Notes: generated from the letters alone by a model not told the origin. DNA of 64,000 nt from Streptomyces flaveolus (GCF_014648815.1 NZ_BMRV01000012.1:62001-126000), one strand, 5' to 3'; positions 16,349-25,131 are shown, counted from the first letter of the stretch. Translations and numbers: made by a program.

Positions 16349-17044
16349 ATGGGGGACATACGCAGACGGGGTGCCGTCGCACTCGGGCTCACCGCACTGG
16401 TGGCACCGCTCACACTCGCGCTCGGTGCCGCACCGGCGCAGGCCGCGAGCTGCACCACGCAGACGGGCCCGTACCAGAAGAAGGTCGAGAAGTTCCTCGG
16501 CCGCCCGGTCGACGGCAAGCAGTCCGCCGCCGACTGCAAGGCGACCCGGGCCTTCCAGACCAAGCACGGCATCACACCGAACATCGGTTACGCGGGCCCC
16601 GTCACCTGGGGCGTGATGGATCTGATGCAGAAGCAGAAGGCCGTCGGCAAGAACCCGAACAAGTCGGGCAAATGCCCGGTCAACAAGGGGCGCATCGCCT
16701 GCGTGGACCTGACCCTCCAGCTGAGCTGGATCCAGGACGGCAAGAAGCTCGTCTACGGCCCGGTGCCGGTCCGTACGGGCCGCAACGGCTACGAGACCCG
16801 CACCGGCCTGAAGAAGATCTACTGGCGGAACATCGACCACGTCTCCACGATCTACGACGTGCCGATGCCCTACAGCCAGTTCTTCGACGGCGGCCAGGCC
16901 TTCCACTCGGTCGGCGTCAGCATGTGGAACCCGCCGGGGTCCCACGGCTGCGTCAACATGACGAAGACCGACGCCAAGAAGTACTGGTCGCTGCTGAAGA
17001 ACGGCGACGACGTCTACGTGTACGGCCGCAAGCCGGGCACCTGA
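16349..17044 (+). CDS. Secreted L,D-transpeptidase (YkuD)
   Basis: The gene encodes 231 residues. A signal peptide ends at AQA (about residue 33). A short peptidoglycan-binding-like part follows (KVEKFLGRPVDGKQSAADCK), then the YkuD catalytic domain with GSHGCVNMTKTDA carrying the active-site His and Cys. It would make 3-3 cross-links or anchor proteins in the cell wall. The gene is convergent with the oxidoreductase gene, 31 bases apart. Confidence 0.9.
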   Translation: MGDIRRRGAVALGLTALVAPLTLALGAAPAQAASCTTQTGPYQKKVEKFLGRPVDGKQSAADCKATRAFQTKHGITPNIGYAGPVTWGVMDLMQKQKAVGKNPNKSGKCPVNKGRIACVDLTLQLSWIQDGKKLVYGPVPVRTGRNGYETRTGLKKIYWRNIDHVSTIYDVPMPYSQFFDGGQAFHSVGVSMWNPPGSHGCVNMTKTDAKKYWSLLKNGDDVYVYGRKPGT

Positions 17045-17075
17045 CGGACCCGGGTACCCGGCGAGCACGGCCCCG

Positions 17076-18278
17076 TCACCCCCGTGGCGCGTCCCCGAAG
17101 TCCGGGATCTCCAGCCTGACCCCGCCCTGCCGCGCGGACTCGTGCGCGACGATGCCCGGCAGGGTGTAGCGGGCCGCGACCCACGCGTTGACGGGCGGCA
17201 GGGTGCGGGTGCCGACCGCGGTCACGAAGTCGTCCGCCAGGAAGTGGTGGCTGCCCTCGTGCCCGTTGTGCAGACGGTCGAAGGACCGAGGCAGCCGCGT
17301 CCGGTCGTGCACCGGTGCCGAACCCGAGGTGAAGGCGGCCCGCAGCTCCGGCGCGACATGCCGGAGGGACGGATCGTCGGGGTCCGTGGTGGGCTTGGGC
17401 TCGAGCAGCTCGCTGATGTCCTCCACCCCGTTCTTGTCCTGCCACAGCGCCACCGTGGCGAGCTGCTCCATGCTCGCCTCGGTGCCGAAGAAGCGGAAAC
17501 GGGACTCCCGGATGAACGACGGGTAGCCGACCCGTCGGAACTCGTTCGTACGGAACGACCCGCCGCCGGCCACCTCGAACAGCGCGGTCGCGTTGGAGAC
17601 GTCGTTGTCGAACCGGCTGACCGACCGGTCGAAGACACCGTCCCCGCGCTCGTCCACCACGCCGATCGCCGAGACGCTCACCGCGTGCGTCCGCCAGGCG
17701 CCCAGCACCCCGCCCACCGAGTGCGTCGGGTAGAGCAGCGGCGGATAGCTGGCGGTGGCCTTCCACTCCTCGCCCCCGCTGTACCGGTAGGCGTCGTAGA
17801 AGCCCAGATCCATGTCGTGGACGTAGTCGCCCTCGGCGTAGAAGAGCCGCCCGAAGGCGCCTTCGGCGATCCGGTCGCGGGCGTGCACGGTGGCCGGGTG
17901 GTAGTGGCTGGTCTCACCCATCATGTAGGTGAGACCGGTCACCTCGACCGCCTCGATGATCTCCGCGATCTCCTCTGCGCTGATCGCCATCGGGACCGTC
18001 GAGTACACATGCTTGCCCGCGCGCAGGCCCTGGAGCACCAGCGGGCCGTGGGTCCAGCGCTGCGTGAAGATCGCGACGGCGTCGACCGCCCTCGACTCCA
18101 GCATCGCCTCGTAGGTGGGGAACGTACCGGTGAGCCCTTCGGTGGCGGCGAGCCGCTCGGCCCGCTCCGGGAGCAGGTCGGTGACGTACACGTCGCTCAC
18201 ACCGGGATGGGCCAGGAACAGCCTGGCGAACTGGCCGGAGAACTGACCGGCACCGACGATGCCGAGGGAGAACGTCAT
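17076..18278 (-). CDS. Gfo/Idh/MocA family oxidoreductase
   Basis: The gene encodes 400 residues starting MTFSLGIVGAGQFSGQFARL (GAAGGG upstream). The N-terminal Rossmann motif is GIVGAGQFSG. The central part carries the EKP-like position as GKHVYSTVPMAIS, where the usual EKP is replaced by TVP, and GLTYMMGETSHYHP follows. The C-terminal half is the beta-sheet substrate domain. It likely acts on a sugar or inositol derivative with NAD(P). The missing EKP Lys suggests a changed or lost catalytic step. Confidence 0.85.
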   Translation of the reverse strand: MTFSLGIVGAGQFSGQFARLFLAHPGVSDVYVTDLLPERAERLAATEGLTGTFPTYEAMLESRAVDAVAIFTQRWTHGPLVLQGLRAGKHVYSTVPMAISAEEIAEIIEAVEVTGLTYMMGETSHYHPATVHARDRIAEGAFGRLFYAEGDYVHDMDLGFYDAYRYSGGEEWKATASYPPLLYPTHSVGGVLGAWRTHAVSVSAIGVVDERGDGVFDRSVSRFDNDVSNATALFEVAGGGSFRTNEFRRVGYPSFIRESRFRFFGTEASMEQLATVALWQDKNGVEDISELLEPKPTTDPDDPSLRHVAPELRAAFTSGSAPVHDRTRLPRSFDRLHNGHEGSHHFLADDFVTAVGTRTLPPVNAWVAARYTLPGIVAHESARQGGVRLEIPDFGDAPRG

Positions 18279-18576
18279 GGAGGGCGTGCCCTTCGCTGGT
18301 GGCGGGTGGGGGCCGGCCGCCCGGGTGACGGCCGTCACGTCGATGCCGTACCCATCCCCGGTGCACCGGCACCCCTCGCCGACCCTTCACCGCCGTGATG
18401 CGCACGACATCGGTGAAGACGGGTCATGTGCGCCAGGACACAGCCACGGTGAACGAACTCGCCGGTGGGTCTTGACAGATGGGAAGATCGACGTGATCAG
18501 CAACACGGTCCGGTATGTCCGTTTGACTCGCGATTACTCACATCGTCTTCACGCCCGGCGCCGTATGCTTCACAGC

Positions 18577-18750
18577 ATGTCCACCACTGTTGAACCCTCC
18601 TCCGAGCGATCGGCTGCCGAGGTCAACGAGGAGATCCGGGCCTTGTGGCTCCGGTCGGGCGGGACACTCAGCGTCGAACAGCGCGAGGAGTACCAGCGGC
18701 TCGTCCTGGAGTGGGCCTCCGCGGCCCCCGAGCCCGCGAAAGCCGCCTGA
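18577..18750 (+). CDS. Small helical hypothetical protein
   Basis: The gene encodes 57 residues (MSTTVEPSSERSAAEVNEEI start, then a charged region reading LSVEQREEYQRLVLEW). It is predicted soluble and helical, and about a quarter of the residues are Glu or Arg. Codon use is typical of the genome. The upstream gap (18279-18576, about 300 bases) contains TTGACA at 18475 but no convincing matching -10. Function unknown. Confidence 0.5.
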   Translation: MSTTVEPSSERSAAEVNEEIRALWLRSGGTLSVEQREEYQRLVLEWASAAPEPAKAA

Positions 18751-18877
18751 CCGCCCGGGCTCCTCGGCGCATCGCAGCCCCGGCCCCCGGCACCCCCATG
18801 CAGGGGTGCTCTTCTCGTACCGGCCCCGGCCGTCCGCCACGGCGCCGCCGGCTTCGTCCGTCGGCGCCCACCACGGC

Positions 18878-20239
18878 TCAGCCCCACGTCGCCGAGTAGT
18901 ACCGCCGGTACGCCTTGCGGTCCTGCTCCGCGCGCAGCCACCGGGTCGCCGCCAGAGCGATCAGGCTGCCCGCGATCACCAGCAGCCCTGGGCCGACATT
19001 GCGGCGGTCGGTGAGCCGGGACAGCAGCGTGGAGCCGTCGACACCCGTCACCGGCGCCGGCGCTCCCGGCGACGCCGCACCCGGAGCGGCGCCACCGGAG
19101 GCCGACGGCGGCGGCGCGGTCCGCTGCCCGGACCCGTCCGGCGACGAGACGATCATCCGCATGCCGAGCGACGTCAGCGCCTCCGTCACCGGCTGGAAGA
19201 ACGTCGTACCGCCCTTGGCGCAGTCGCCGCTGCCCCCCGAGGTCACACCGAGCGCGATCCCCTCGGAGAACATCGGGCCCCCGCTGTCCCCGGGCTCGGC
19301 GCACACATTCGTCTGGATGAGACCGGTGACCGTGCCCTCCGGGTAGTTCACCGTCGCGTCGAGCGCGGTGACCTGACCGTCGCGCAGGCCGCTCGTACTG
19401 CCGCTGCGGAACACCCGCTGCCCGACGGCCGCTTCACCCGTGCCCGTGATCCGCACCCCCTTGCCGTCGCCGACCGCCACCACGTCGGCGCCGTCGCCCG
19501 CCCTGCCGTTCGCGTACTCCACCAGGGAGAAGTCGTCCCCGGGGAAGCTCCCGGCGACTGTCCTCCCGAGCTGGCGGTCGCCCCCGCCGTCCCCGAACCA
19601 GACCGACCCCGTCGGCCCGCAGTGTCCGGCGGTGAGGATGTAGTCGCTCCGGCCGTCGGTCACGTTGAAGCCCGCCGAGCAGCGGCCGGCCGTCGACAGG
19701 ATCGGCCGCGCTCCGTTCAGCCGCGTCGTGAACGCGCCCTCGGTGCGTTCCATGCGGACGAAGCCCCCGATGTCCTTCGCGACCCGGGTCAGCCGTGACC
19801 AGTCGGGCCCGGAGACCGTGCTGTCACCCCGTACGACCACCTCGTTCGACCGGTAGTCCAGGGCCCACGCCGTCCCCGCCACCCGGGGCGCCGAACGCAG
19901 CGCGGACGCCGCCGACTTCAGCTCCGCCATGCTGTGCGGGACGACCTTCGCCCCGGCGCCCGCACGCCGCACCTCGTCGGCCGCCTCGTCGTCGGTGACC
20001 GCGACGACGGGCCGCCCGTCGGAGCCGACCCAGTGGCCCGCCGTACGGGAGGTGCCGAGGCGTGCCACGAGAGCCCTGCCGGTGTCGGACGCCGGCAGGG
20101 CCAGCGTGTGCGGGGCGGCCGGGGCGCCGGGAGGCTCGCTCGCCACGGCCCGGGTGACCATCGTGCCGCCCAGGAGGAGTCCGCCGACGGCGGCCAGCCG
20201 TGCCACTCGCCGGACGATGCGTCGTCGTGCGTGCCTCAT
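18878..20239 (-). CDS. Membrane-anchored S1A serine protease
   Basis: The gene encodes 453 residues. A signal peptide (residues 1-34) is followed by a propeptide and a streptogrisin-like protease with the triad in LTAGHCG, GDDFSLVEY and AEPGDSGGP. It shares long stretches with the protease at 2416-3708, such as ATVNYPEGTVTGLIQT. Instead of a Gly/Asp-rich tail it has a Pro/Ala/Gly linker, then a hydrophobic segment (VGPGLLVIAGSLIALAATRW) and a charged tail with three Tyr. So it is anchored with the protease domain outside. The pair are paralogues with different attachment. Confidence 0.9.
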   Translation of the reverse strand: MRHARRRIVRRVARLAAVGGLLLGGTMVTRAVASEPPGAPAAPHTLALPASDTGRALVARLGTSRTAGHWVGSDGRPVVAVTDDEAADEVRRAGAGAKVVPHSMAELKSAASALRSAPRVAGTAWALDYRSNEVVVRGDSTVSGPDWSRLTRVAKDIGGFVRMERTEGAFTTRLNGARPILSTAGRCSAGFNVTDGRSDYILTAGHCGPTGSVWFGDGGGDRQLGRTVAGSFPGDDFSLVEYANGRAGDGADVVAVGDGKGVRITGTGEAAVGQRVFRSGSTSGLRDGQVTALDATVNYPEGTVTGLIQTNVCAEPGDSGGPMFSEGIALGVTSGGSGDCAKGGTTFFQPVTEALTSLGMRMIVSSPDGSGQRTAPPPSASGGAAPGAASPGAPAPVTGVDGSTLLSRLTDRRNVGPGLLVIAGSLIALAATRWLRAEQDRKAYRRYYSATWG

Positions 20240-20335
20240 GCGTGCGCTCCCGAACCCGGATACGCGGCGTCACCACCGCGGGGGCCTGCGGACGTCGAGC
20301 GCCCTCCCTCCATACGGGCCCGGGGACGGTCGCGT

Positions 20336-21370
20336 TCACCACTCGGGTGATCCCGCCCCGCCCCCGGCGAGCCGCCGCCAACTGCCCTCGTCGCCCCACA
20401 CGGAGGCGGCGTCGAGATAGGGGCGCAACAGCCCGGCGAGCACGGCGTCACCCCGTCCGCCCAGCGCGTCGGAGGCGATCGTGCGGGCGATCCCGGCCAG
20501 GAAGTCGGCGAGTTGGACCCGCGCGTCGAGGCGGGCGTGGACCAGCCGCAGCCCGTCGAGGCGGACGCCGCCGAGCCGGGCCCGCTCCTCGATCCAGGCG
20601 ATGCGCTCGGGCGTCAGGGTGTTCTGCCGGTCGTGCACCAGGCGGACCGGCCGTCCGGCCGCGCTCCAGTGCGCGGCGGTGGCGACGACGGCCGGCAGCA
20701 GCGGCTCGAGGACCGGGATCGGCGCGGGTCCGGCCGTGAGGTGGGCCCGGTGGGCGTCCGCGCGGGACCGGGCCGCCGCGAGCCGCTCCAGGGTCGCGGC
20801 CGGACCGGACGGCGGCCGCGCCCCGCGCAGCACGCCGACCGCCCGGAAGAAGGCGTCGACGGGCGCCGCCCGGTCCTCGGCGTCTGTGCCGTCGCCGTCG
20901 CCGTTGCCGCGCACCCACAGGAGCCGGTTCGCCGACGTCAGGAACTCCCGCCAGCTCTCGTCCCCGAAGACCCGCCGCCCCGCCCGGAACAGGGGGAGCG
21001 CCCCGGCCGGATCGCCGAGCAGCAGGGCGACGGTCCGGTCCACCACGAAGTACGCCTTCTCGGTGAGGTGGACGTGCGCGTGTCCGTGGATCGGTCCCGA
21101 CGGGCCGAGCAGCCACTCCAGCACGGGCCGGTGCTTCTCCCGCAGCAGATGGTTCGCCTTGTACTCCTCCGCGGGCGACCGGATCCGGTCGCGTACCGCC
21201 GACACGGCCTCGGCGGCCGAGGCCGCGGGCAGGCACACACTGGCGTGCGCGAACACGTCGGTGTTCCCGCCGGTGAGGTTCTCCCCGTCCGACCCCGACT
21301 CGTCGCACGCGACCTCCAGGAACGCCCCGGCCGGCGCCCCCGGCACCCCGTCGTCCCGTTTCCCGGTCAC
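20336..21370 (-). CDS. DUF3800-like protein
   Basis: The gene encodes 344 residues from GTG at 21370, with AGGTGG upstream. The N-terminal part reads FLEVACDESGSDGEN; the short DESG and later RLVHDRQNTLTPERI plus LDARVQLADFLAGI resemble the DUF3800 / RNase-H-like fold, where an early Asp-Glu and a late ADFLAG Asp form the active site. Nuclease activity is inferred only. A region of about 200 residues between them reads as helical and has no recognised motif. The start lies 26 bases from the divergent aminotransferase start. Confidence 0.6.
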   Translation of the reverse strand: MTGKRDDGVPGAPAGAFLEVACDESGSDGENLTGGNTDVFAHASVCLPAASAAEAVSAVRDRIRSPAEEYKANHLLREKHRPVLEWLLGPSGPIHGHAHVHLTEKAYFVVDRTVALLLGDPAGALPLFRAGRRVFGDESWREFLTSANRLLWVRGNGDGDGTDAEDRAAPVDAFFRAVGVLRGARPPSGPAATLERLAAARSRADAHRAHLTAGPAPIPVLEPLLPAVVATAAHWSAAGRPVRLVHDRQNTLTPERIAWIEERARLGGVRLDGLRLVHARLDARVQLADFLAGIARTIASDALGGRGDAVLAGLLRPYLDAASVWGDEGSWRRLAGGGAGSPEW

Positions 21371-21395
21371 ACCACGGCCACCTATCTTGAGCCCC

Positions 21396-22574
21396 ATGAC
21401 CAGGATCCCGCAGGACCCGCCCGGTGAACCCGACCCCCTGCGCGCCCTCACCCTCGACCGGCTGCGCCGCCGTACGAGCATGAAGTGGCGCACCCACCCC
21501 TCGGACGTGCTGCCGCTGTGGGTGGCCGAGATGGACGTGCCGCTCGCCCGGCCCGTCGTGCGCGCCGTCACCGAAGCCATGGAACTCGGCGACACCGGCT
21601 ACCCCGCCGGAACCGCCTACGCGGAGGCGCTGGCCGCCTTCGCGGGCAAACGCTGGGGCTGGGACGGCCTCGCCGTGGAACGCACCGCGATCGTGCCCGA
21701 CGTGATGCTGGGCGTCGTCGAGATGCTCAAGCTGGTCACCGGTCCCGGCGACCCGGTGATCGTCAACCCGCCGGTGTACCCGCCGTTCTACCAGTTCGTG
21801 ACGCACCTGGACCGGCGCGTCGTCGAGGCGCCGCTCGGTGCGGACCTGCGGATCGATCCGCAGGTGCTGGAGGACGCCTTCCGGCGGGCGGTCGCCGGCG
21901 GCGGGCGGGCCGCCTACCTGCTGTGCAGCCCGCACAACCCGACCGGCACCGTGCACACCGACGGGGAACTGGCCGCCGTCGCCGCGCTCGCCGAGCGGTA
22001 CGGCGTCCGGGTCGTGGCCGACGAGATCCACGCGCCCGTCGTCGCCGAAGGCGTGCGGTTCGTGCCGTACCTGAGCGTCCCCGGCGCCGAACGCGGCCTG
22101 TCGCTGATGTCGGCGTCCAAGGGGTGGAACCTGCCCGGGCTCAAGGCGGCGCTCGCCCTCGCCGGGCCCGGCGCCGCCGACGACCTGGCCCGGATGCCCG
22201 AGGAGGTCGGACACGGTCCGAGCCATGTCGGCGTCATCGCCCACACCGCCGCCCTGCGCGACGGCACCGCCTGGCTGGACGCCGTGCTCGCGGGGCTCGA
22301 CGAGAACCGGCGGCTGCTCACCGACCTGCTGGCCGCGCACCTGCCCGGCGTCGTCCACCATCCGGGGGAGGCCACCTACCTGGCCTGGCTCGACTGCCGC
22401 GCGCTCGGCCTCGGCGACGACCCGGCCCAGGCCTTCCTCCACCGCGGCCGGGTGGCGCTCAGCCCGGGCCCGGACTTCGGCACCGGCGGGGCGGGACACG
22501 TCCGGCTCAACCTCGCCACCTCTCCGGAGGTGATCACCGAGGCGGTGCGGAGGATGGCGTCGGCCCTGACCTGA
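21396..22574 (+). CDS. MalY/PatB-type PLP-dependent C-S lyase
   Basis: The gene encodes 392 residues of a fold-type I PLP enzyme. It shows WVAEMDVPLA (family marker of MalY/PatB), NPPVYPPFY, SPHNPTGTV, the PLP-phenol Asp in VVADEIHAPVV and the Schiff-base Lys in SASKGWNLPGLK. It would cleave cystathionine or cysteine S-conjugates; a regulatory role as in MalY is possible. It is divergent from the DUF3800-like gene with almost no gap, so the promoters overlap. Confidence 0.9.
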   Translation: MTRIPQDPPGEPDPLRALTLDRLRRRTSMKWRTHPSDVLPLWVAEMDVPLARPVVRAVTEAMELGDTGYPAGTAYAEALAAFAGKRWGWDGLAVERTAIVPDVMLGVVEMLKLVTGPGDPVIVNPPVYPPFYQFVTHLDRRVVEAPLGADLRIDPQVLEDAFRRAVAGGGRAAYLLCSPHNPTGTVHTDGELAAVAALAERYGVRVVADEIHAPVVAEGVRFVPYLSVPGAERGLSLMSASKGWNLPGLKAALALAGPGAADDLARMPEEVGHGPSHVGVIAHTAALRDGTAWLDAVLAGLDENRRLLTDLLAAHLPGVVHHPGEATYLAWLDCRALGLGDDPAQAFLHRGRVALSPGPDFGTGGAGHVRLNLATSPEVITEAVRRMASALT

Positions 22575-22641
22575 GCCCCGGCGCGCGCACTTGTCGCGTA
22601 CAGGTAACGCGCCGGTACGAGCGGGCCTAGACTTCCGGACC

Positions 22642-23028
22642 ATGGACGAGGCGTCACTGGCCCGGCTCGGTGCCGGCAAGTACCTGTTGGTCACCAGCTA
22701 CCGCAAGAACGGCACCCCGGTCGCCACCCCGGTGTGGGTGGTGCGGGACGGGGACGTGCTCGGCGTGTGGACGGCCGCCGACTCGTGGAAGGTCAAGCGC
22801 ATCCGCAGGCGTGCCGACGTCCTGGTCGGCCCCTGCGACGTGCGGGGCAATCCGACCGGCGACCAGATCCCCGCGACCGCCGAGATCGGTGACGCGGCCA
22901 CGGCCGGCCGCTACCGCGGGCTCATCGCCCGCAAGTACGGCATCGTCGGGCGGCTCACCCTGTTCGGGAGCCGGCTGCGCCGGGGGCTGGACGGCACCGT
23001 GGGGATCACGATCACGCTCACGCCGTGA
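22642..23028 (+). CDS. PPOX-class F420/FMN-dependent oxidoreductase
   Basis: The gene encodes 128 residues, a split beta-barrel flavoprotein. The N-terminus reads LARLGAGKYLLVTSYRKNGT and is followed by PVATPVWVVRDGDVLGVWTA and a WKVKRIRR segment that usually binds cofactor phosphates. In actinobacteria these proteins mostly use F420 (known for the family); the substrate is unknown. It ends 9 bases before the convergent DUF35 gene. Confidence 0.85.
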   Translation: MDEASLARLGAGKYLLVTSYRKNGTPVATPVWVVRDGDVLGVWTAADSWKVKRIRRRADVLVGPCDVRGNPTGDQIPATAEIGDAATAGRYRGLIARKYGIVGRLTLFGSRLRRGLDGTVGITITLTP

Positions 23029-23037
23029 CGGCCCGGG

Positions 23038-23451
23038 TCAGGTCCAGGCGCGGTACGGCTCGTCGACCAACTGGAAGACCGGCTCGCCCCGTACCGGGTC
23101 CTTGGCCGTGGACAGCCGCACCCGGTCCCCGCTGTGGATGCCGATGAGCGGGCCGGTGACCCGGCCCCGCAGGACGAATCCCTCGGCCATCTCGATCAGG
23201 GACACATTGCGCGCGGCGGGGGTGTTGCGGTGCACCACCGTGGCGTGGCGCACCGTCCCGGTGCCCTCGCTGCGCTCCGTGCGCAGGTCGCTGCCGCGGC
23301 AGACCGGACACAGCAGCCGGTGGTACATCGAGGTGCCGCACCAGGTGCAGCGCTGGAACCAGATGGCGTCGGTATCCGGGGCCTTGGGGTCGAGTACGGC
23401 CGTCGCGGGGCCGGCTGCCTGCTGAGCGACGCTTCCTGAGGGGTGGTACAC
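23038..23451 (-). CDS. DUF35 zinc-ribbon/OB-fold protein
   Basis: The gene encodes 137 residues from GTG at 23451, chosen because AGGGAG precedes it. A rubredoxin-like zinc ribbon (FQRCTWCGTSMYHRLLCPVCRGS, four Cys) is followed by an OB fold (VLRGRVTGPLIGIHSGDRVR). These proteins usually partner a thiolase or acyl-CoA enzyme, but none is adjacent here. The region upstream holds a 15-base palindrome and tandem short repeats that may regulate it. Confidence 0.82.
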   Translation of the reverse strand: MYHPSGSVAQQAAGPATAVLDPKAPDTDAIWFQRCTWCGTSMYHRLLCPVCRGSDLRTERSEGTGTVRHATVVHRNTPAARNVSLIEMAEGFVLRGRVTGPLIGIHSGDRVRLSTAKDPVRGEPVFQLVDEPYRAWT

Positions 23452-23551
23452 GCTGTCAACTCCCTGCACTCGGGCCGGAATCCGGCGTGCGCCGGTTGCC
23501 CGGGCACGCGTGTGCTCGGCAGACCGTGCCACCGTGCACGACGACAGAGTA

Positions 23552-23566
23552 TGGCACTGAGTGCCA
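23552..23566. promoter_or_regulatory. 15-base palindrome, likely operator
   Basis: TGGCACT-G-AGTGCCA is a perfect inverted repeat, 101 bases upstream of the DUF35 gene start. A near-copy, TGGCACTGAGTGC (13 of the 15 bases), recurs at 23639-23651 in the same orientation, 87 bases away. Two copies suggest a regulator site. The binding protein is not known. Confidence 0.5.
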
Positions 23567-23647
23567 CTCGTAAAGACACTGCATGCCGCAGAATTCCCGC
23601 CCCGAGTGGGGGAGGTGTGGTGGTCGACGAGGGAAACGTGGCACTGA

Positions 23648-23680
23648 GTGCAGGGTGCAGAGGTGCAGGGGTGCAGAGGT
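23648..23680. repeat. Tandem GGTGCAG repeats
   Basis: Four head-to-tail copies of (G)GTGCAG followed by A or G occur, with unit length 7-9 bases, just beside the second copy of the palindrome and about 80-110 bases before the ATP-grasp gene. Confidence 0.55.
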
Positions 23681-23707
23681 ACCGAGGAGCCCGCCATTCC
23701 CTCCCGA

Positions 23708-23725
23708 GTGATCGCATACGATCAC
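23708..23725. promoter_or_regulatory. GTGATCG-CATA-CGATCAC inverted repeat
   Basis: A perfect 7-bp inverted repeat with a 4-base spacer lies 34 bases before the ATP-grasp start. Shape and position fit an operator of a GntR- or TetR-type protein. No regulator gene is adjacent. Confidence 0.45.
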
Positions 23726-23758
23726 ATGCGGTCATCCCGAGGAGTTCCGGAGTTCCGT

Positions 23759-24595
23759 ATGCCGTCCGCCCGCCCCCGCGTCCTCTACGTCACCGACCTC
23801 GCCTATCAGGCCCAGGGACGGCGCTACTGCGACGAGGACATCTTCCTCACCTCCCGGCTGCGCGAGGACTTCGACCTGGCCCTGTGCGACCCGCGCGACG
23901 CCGCCGCGCTGCTGGACGGTTTCGACGCCGTCGTCGTCCGCAACAGCGGTCCGGTGCTGGGCCACCGGGCCGCGTACGACGCCTTCCGCGAGCGCGCGGC
24001 CGAGTGCGGTGCCCGCGTCTACAACCAGCTCACCGGCCGGGCGGACATGGCAGGCAAGCAGTATCTGCTCGACCTGACGGCCGCCGGCTACCCCGTCATC
24101 CCCACCGCCGACCGGCCGGAGCACCTGGACCGGCTGCCCGCGGCGGAGGAGTACGTCGTGAAGCCGAAGCTGGGTGCCGACTCGCTCGGGCTGCGGTTCG
24201 TGCCGGCGGACCGGGTCCGGGAGGCGGTGCGCGCAGAAGCCGGTGACGTCCTCGTCCAGCCGCGCGTCCACTTCGCCTACGAGGTCTCCTTCTACTTCGT
24301 CGACCACGACTTCCAGTACGCCCTGTACGCGCCGCACCCCGACCGGCGCTGGCAGCTGGAACCCTACGAAGCCACCCCCGACGACCTCGCGTTCGCACGG
24401 CGGTTCATCGAGTGGAACGGCATCGAGCACGGCATCCAGCGCGTCGACGCCTGCCGCGCTCCCGGCGGCGCGCTGCTGCTGGTCGAACTGGAGGACCTCA
24501 ACCCGTACCTGTCGCTGGACGCCCTCGACGAGCCGCGCCGAAACGCTTTCGTCGACGCGGCCAAGGCGGCCCTGCACCGGCTTCTCGAGAGCTGA
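23759..24595 (+). CDS. ATP-grasp family protein
   Basis: The gene encodes 278 residues starting MPSARPRVLYVTDLAYQAQG. The order of motifs fits an ATP-grasp ligase: an N-terminal Rossmann-like part (FDAVVVRNSG), then GKQYLLDLTAAGYPVIPT, the ATP-binding Lys in EEYVVKPKLGADSLG, VLVQPRVHF and the metal-binding end LLLVELEDLNPYLSLD. It would join a carboxylate to an amine or thiol using ATP; the substrates cannot be told. AGGAG is 16 bases upstream. It has its own operator-like region. Confidence 0.78.
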   Translation: MPSARPRVLYVTDLAYQAQGRRYCDEDIFLTSRLREDFDLALCDPRDAAALLDGFDAVVVRNSGPVLGHRAAYDAFRERAAECGARVYNQLTGRADMAGKQYLLDLTAAGYPVIPTADRPEHLDRLPAAEEYVVKPKLGADSLGLRFVPADRVREAVRAEAGDVLVQPRVHFAYEVSFYFVDHDFQYALYAPHPDRRWQLEPYEATPDDLAFARRFIEWNGIEHGIQRVDACRAPGGALLLVELEDLNPYLSLDALDEPRRNAFVDAAKAALHRLLES

Positions 24596-24634
24596 CGGAC
24601 CCGATCCGCCCCCGTCCGCTGCGGCCCGCCTAGC

Positions 24635-25123
24635 ATGGCGGGCATGGACGTGTTTCTCGACAGGCTCGACCCGGACATGTGCGTGGTGACGGCGGCCGCG
24701 GGCGGGGAGGAGGCGGGCTGCCTGGTCGGCTTCGCCTCCCAGTGCTCCATGAACCCCGTGCGGTTCGTCGTATGGCTGTCCGAGGTCAACCGGACCTTCC
24801 GGGTGGCCCGCTCCGCCGAGTACCTGGCCGTCCACCTGCTCGCCCGGGAACAGCACGGAATGGCCGAGGTGTTCGGCGGGCAGACCGGCGACGACGTGGA
24901 CAAGTTCCAGCAGGTCCGCCGACGCCACGAGTACGGCGGGGCGGTCGTGCTGGAGGACGTCGAAGCCTGGTTCGTCGGCCGGGTCGTGGAGCGGGTCACC
25001 GGAGGCGACCACGTCGGTTTCGTCCTCGACCCCGTCGAGTGGGGCGGGCGCGAGACGTCCGGCCGGCCGCTGCTCCGGCTCGGCGACGCCCTCACCATCG
25101 AGGCGGGCCACCCGGTGGACTGA
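24635..25123 (+). CDS. Flavin reductase-like protein
   Basis: The gene encodes 162 residues (159 if the ATG at 24644 is used; no clear Shine-Dalgarno for either). The split-barrel flavin reductase pattern is visible as CVVTAAAGGEEAGCLVGFAS, QCSMNPVRFVVWLSEVN and LAVHLLAREQHGMAEVFGG. It binds FMN and probably passes electrons from NAD(P)H; the partner is unknown. It is convergent with the PP2C gene, with an 8-base gap. Confidence 0.82.
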   Translation: MAGMDVFLDRLDPDMCVVTAAAGGEEAGCLVGFASQCSMNPVRFVVWLSEVNRTFRVARSAEYLAVHLLAREQHGMAEVFGGQTGDDVDKFQQVRRRHEYGGAVVLEDVEAWFVGRVVERVTGGDHVGFVLDPVEWGGRETSGRPLLRLGDALTIEAGHPVD

Positions 25124-25131
25124 CGTACCGG

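Noticed and set aside
18475..18569. A promoter for the 57-residue protein (TTGACA or TTGACT with TATGCT)
   Set aside because: The spacings are wrong for any -35/-10 pair.
23552..23566. CIRCE heat-shock element (HrcA site)
   Set aside because: The half-site GCACT is similar, but the 9-base spacer of CIRCE is absent and no chaperone gene is nearby.
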